Positions 62,665-64,000 of a stretch of DNA of 64,000 bases are shown here, in pieces. The stretch is from Marchantia polymorpha subsp. ruderalis (lineage: Eukaryota; Streptophyta; Marchantiopsida; Marchantiales; Marchantiaceae). The position numbers were made by a program, and so were the translations under genes. The notes below the pieces were generated by a model. The model made no database searches. It saw only the letters and a program-made list of their open reading frames with translations, and was not told where the DNA came from. Location: assembly GCA_037833965.1 (NCBI GenBank), contig AP031358.1, positions 12,284,001 to 12,348,000 of the forward strand, written 5' to 3'. Position 1 is the first letter of the stretch; each line of letters starts with the position of its first letter.

Positions 62665-64000
62665 TGTAATAACCCACCAAAGGCTAAAACTGCAGTATGG
62701 TGGTAAAAAGATCGAACCCACAGGGACAGAGGCAACACACAGAGTAAAAGTGTCACATTTAACAGACTTTTGGTAGAGTTTGAATTCTAGGCGACTGTCA
62801 CTCCCAGAAATACTGCAGTGCTCGACTCGGAGGCTCGACTCGGAGGAGGATCTCAACTCGGAGGATGCTCGGAGGATGCACGGTACAGCTTGGTCACTCA
62901 ACACACACACACACACACACACCTGAAACTGGCAAAAAGCACAGCTCGGAGGTCGGTCAGGACCTCCGCTTCGGATTTCAGGAGGAAAGTGTCTCGCAAG
63001 TTCACTCAGAGGTTCTGCAGGAAGTGCCTCCCACTCCGGCTTTTATTGCCCTTCCGCCAGGAACTAGCGGGGGTACCCGGACTGGACTTCTCACTTCGGA
63101 ACGAAGCCTCTACGTACGCCGTGGACGTCACCCTCGACTATCACACAAAACGCAGGGAGTGCAGACCCGACTGAGAACTTACTGAAAACACGATCCAGTA
63201 ACACACACACAACCTGAATTACAAACCAAGGTTTACACGAAGTAATGAAACTTCACATTGGCATTCAGGGGAAACTTCCCGTAGGAGTACAATCAGGATA
63301 TGTCACTCGAAGGAGTAAGGGGGAACTGTTCAAGTATCTAACTCGCAGCCGGCTCTGAGTATCAGAAATCACCCGCAGGTGCAGATCCGCACTACTCAAG
63401 TCTCTAACCGGGTACTAGCTCTGAACATTCAGCCGAAGGCCTTCAACTACAACATACGGTAACTTCGCTATGCTGCAGCTTCTCTACGTGGTGCCAGGAC
63501 CAAAATGCACAAACACGCCAAGAAAGTGAGTTCCTGATCTGCACTTCCGAAACTGGAAGAGTCCCAAGGCAAAACGCCTTGATCTACTTTATACTCTCAA
63601 AAGATCCTAACTAGCACTACGCTATCCTATCTACCACTCGCAGCATCTGCGCGAAACCAAACTACTCTACTGCACTCAGCAGATCCGGTGCTGCGCCTCC
63701 TGCGCGCCGGACTGCTCCGCTTACTGTCTCTACCTTGCCAGTCTTCCGACCGGCTGCGTAACCCCAGGCGTCGGAGCGCTGTGGTGACTTCCGACTGCAA
63801 GTGCGCCATAGTGTCGCACGCACCCGACAAGAAAGTTTCTAATTTTCTTGCCACTCGCCGCCGACTCCGACTGTCACCTTCCGTCAAGGCCGCCGCCCGA
63901 AGCTCGAACTCCCGGAGTGTAACCCTCTCTTGAGCTGCCACCTCCCAATGGGTGTATCCGTTTAGACAACGAGTCACCCGTGCCGCCAACTCTCCTCGTG
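62665..64000 (-). repeat. A2 5' LTR, partial
   Basis: R-U5 and the start of U3 (reading from the right) up to the window edge. Includes (CA)n, the TATA box at 63,593-63,588, the hairpin at 63,581-63,565 and the C-terminal end of the U3 ORF. Confidence 0.95.
63627..64000 (-). CDS. U3-encoded accessory protein, C-terminal part (A2 5' LTR), cut by window edge
   Basis: The last 124 or so residues of the family A LTR protein: end of the coiled coil, LREFELRAAALTEGDSRSRR and the Arg-rich tail. Identical in the visible part to the A2 3' LTR copy. The rest is outside the window. Confidence 0.8.
   Translation of the reverse strand, partial: RGELAARVTRCLNGYTHWEVAAQERVTLREFELRAAALTEGDSRSRRRVARKLETFLSGACDTMAHLQSEVTTALRRLGLRSRSEDWQGRDSKRSSPARRRRSTGSAECSRVVWFRADAASGR

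Larger units (their letters stand above)
52002..64000 (-). mobile_element. A2: Ty3/gypsy retrotransposon, family A, minus strand, partial
   Basis: 3' LTR 52,002-56,873 (4,872 bp), PPT, pol, gag-protease, PBS, then 5' LTR from 62,665 to the window edge. Nearly identical to A1 over its length. The 5-bp length difference of the LTR includes a longer (CA)n run. Inserted in the B2 5' LTR. Carries one frameshift in gag-protease and one nonsense codon in pol. Confidence 0.95.

Noticed and set aside
1..64000. tRNA, rRNA or other structural RNA genes
   Set aside because: No cloverleaf with A and B boxes or rRNA-like sequence was recognised on either strand; the tRNA-Asp similarity is only the 18-base PBS.

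Overview
The window reads as nuclear DNA of a land plant, with an AT-rich host segment (about 1-16,780) abutting a GC-richer block of nested LTR retrotransposons (about 16,780 to the right edge). The plant origin rests on a seven-exon secreted alpha-carbonic anhydrase gene, a CLASSY-like (RNA-directed DNA methylation family) gene fragment, and Ty3/gypsy elements of the non-chromodomain Tat/Athila-like type with a tRNA-Asp-type primer site. I cannot name the species. A non-seed plant is a guess, not a result.

Host part: the alpha-carbonic anhydrase gene at 2545-4780 can be joined exon by exon and looks intact. A degenerate direct repeat lies on each side of it (1-430 and 5399-5640). From about 7 to 14 kb there are gene debris and small uncertain genes: a possible secreted-protein first exon, two pairs of decayed duplicated segments, a 319-residue putative membrane protein with 21-residue tandem repeats (minus strand), and an odd inverted-repeat cluster near 13.0 kb. 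A truncated CLASSY-like reading frame (15,795-16,600) follows, flanked by a direct repeat of about 110 bp.

Retrotransposon part: two related families, here called A and B, are nested. B1 is a plus-strand B LTR starting at 16,782. It is interrupted by A1 (19,447-34,970, complete, minus strand, 5-bp target duplication AGGAG) and again by B2 (from 36,930, minus strand). B2's 5' LTR is in turn interrupted by A2 (from 52,002, minus strand), which runs off the right edge. Elements read LTR - PBS - gag - protease - UAG - RT/RNase H/integrase - PPT - LTR.

Two features stand out. First, the LTRs are very long (4,867 bp in A1, 5,409 bp in B2), and each carries a large sense-strand ORF (851 and 1,050 codons) upstream of the LTR TATA box, that is, in U3. 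The protein has a conserved N-terminal domain, a fast-changing disordered linker, a conserved coiled coil and an Arg-rich tail. It is related between A and B although the linker is not alignable, which suggests selection on a U3-encoded accessory protein. Second, protease and polymerase lie in the same frame, separated by one UAG followed by CAA-CUA (A) or CAA-UUA (B). This is the UAG-CAR-YYA readthrough context, so pol is probably made by stop-codon readthrough. Each element has at least one lesion (an extra amber in A1 gag-pro; a frameshift and a nonsense codon in A2; a nonsense codon and loss of the PBS and gag N-terminus in B2), yet across the copies every part exists intact somewhere.
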